Part shown: piece by piece, positions 63,481-64,000 of the stretch
How positions within the stretch are numbered: the stretch's first letter is position 1
Layout: each line of letters begins with the position of its first letter
Assembly: GCA_905250075.1 (NCBI GenBank)
Contig: CAJNOP010000014.1
Span: 2,487,848-2,551,847 of the forward strand
From: Rotaria sp. Silwood1
Taxonomy: Eukaryota > Rotifera > Eurotatoria > Philodinida > Philodinidae
Reading direction: 5' to 3'
DNA: 64,000 nt
Made by a program: the position numbers and the translations under genes
Notes under the pieces: generated by a model
Seen by the model: the letters and a program-made list of their open reading frames with translations, nothing else
Database searches by the model: none
What the model was told of the DNA's origin: nothing

Positions 63481-63844
63481 GATCTTGGTGTGGGTATAGT
63501 GCGTGCGGAGGGAATACACACGGACATCCACACCCACACCCGCAGAATCTGCATTGGAAATTATTCTAAACTATTTTCCATGTGATCATCCTGATTTTTA
63601 ATTATGCTGAATTTTATTCGTGACATCCATGATTTTTTTGGGAGATTTTTTACAATTTTTGGTGGACGCTTACGAATGTATGCAACGGACAAGATAATGA
63701 TAACAAACAGAGAAAGAATACAAAGAAATGAAAACGAACAGAATGAAAATCGAAATCAAGCCACTGATGACGATGTAGCGTGCATCGTTGCTTTTCTTTT
63801 TATCTATTCTTCCGATACCATATATCTTGACACCGAATGCACCA

Positions 63845-63918
63845 TGCCGAGGGAAGAGATCGAACCTTCTGATCTCTGACTGTAATCAGATGCATAGAAC
63901 CACTACGCCATCCCCGGC
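63845..63918 (-). tRNA. Degenerate tRNA, probably tRNA-Arg-derived
   Basis: On the minus strand a 74-nt cloverleaf begins GCCGGGG and ends CCTCGGC plus A, giving a 7-bp acceptor stem with one G-U pair. TGGCGTAGTGG matches the pol III A box and GGTTCGATC the B box; the T arm GAAGG-TTCGATC-TCTTC is sound. The anticodon stem TCTGA/TCAGA pairs, but the loop TTACAG has six bases where seven are needed. The arm resembles tRNA-Arg(ACG) (TCTGACTACGGATCAGA) with one base lost and ACG changed to ACA. Likely a pseudo-tRNA or a tRNA-derived SINE head; function doubtful. Confidence 0.6.
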
Positions 63919-64000
63919 AATCATCCTGATATATTAACAGTAGGCGTATGAATCGGAGATCTTAACAAACAATCGAATAATAGGTAATAATACTTAAAAA

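Noticed and set aside
63333-63569. His/Pro/Thr-rich and Gly/Cys/Val-rich frames
   Set aside because: Translations of the TGTGGG-like tract.
1-64000. CRISPR arrays, bacterial operons, riboswitches and viral integrations
   Set aside because: The window is eukaryotic. The only regular short repeat is the coding 60-bp array, which has no spacer structure, and no viral or reverse-transcriptase proteins were seen.

Overview
This window is eukaryotic. It is very AT-rich, its genes are broken by short GT-AG introns (about 48-70 bp, a few longer), and the gene content is metazoan: ETS factors, a rhodopsin-type GPCR, TIR and death-domain adaptors, a CYP3-like P450 and an NTR/TIMP-like inhibitor. Small compact introns, a TGTGGG-type repeat tract near the right end and the TIR/PARP/von Willebrand-A (vWA) gene content suggest a bdelloid rotifer. 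That assignment is an inference; no marker gene here proves it. Two assembly gaps are present (N runs at 7049-7148 and 44156-44165).

Layout. 0.5-4 kb: two tandem single-exon ETS-domain genes separated by a near-palindromic TA-flanked MITE. 6.5-7.8 kb (minus): a SWIM + RING ubiquitin-ligase-like gene whose second intron carries a hAT-type MITE with an 8-bp target duplication. 11-12.9 kb (plus): a five-exon gene with an EF-hand-like N-terminal half and a C-terminal death domain. 14.4-18.1 kb (minus): a five-exon ARM-like/TIR/SAM-like gene, tail-to-tail with the death-domain gene. 18-31 kb: a gene desert with a repeat cluster at 27.5-29.8 kb. 31.5-33 kb (plus): a class A GPCR. 36-37.7 kb (minus): remnants of a vWA-domain gene. 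39.9-45.4 kb (minus): a gene joining a long array of 20-residue Ser/Thr-rich repeats, a transmembrane helix and a cytoplasmic PARP catalytic domain. 51.4-52.3 kb: an inverted duplication of an unknown open frame. 52.7-53.2 kb (minus): a secreted, probably membrane-anchored NTR/TIMP-like protein. 56.7-58.6 kb (plus): a cytochrome P450 with an altered heme-binding signature. 61.4-63.3 kb (plus): a GLG1 (Golgi apparatus protein 1) pseudogene interrupted by a GC-rich hAT MITE, then a TGTGGG-like tract and a degenerate tRNA.

There are no operons. The main theme is signalling and innate-immunity-like domain shuffling: TIR with ARM and SAM-like parts, death domain with EF-hand-like part, and PARP with a mucin-like ectodomain, set in repeat-rich non-coding DNA. 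No new multi-gene system was identified. The strongest novel candidates are the repeat/TM/PARP receptor-like protein and the ARM-TIR-SAM-like protein.
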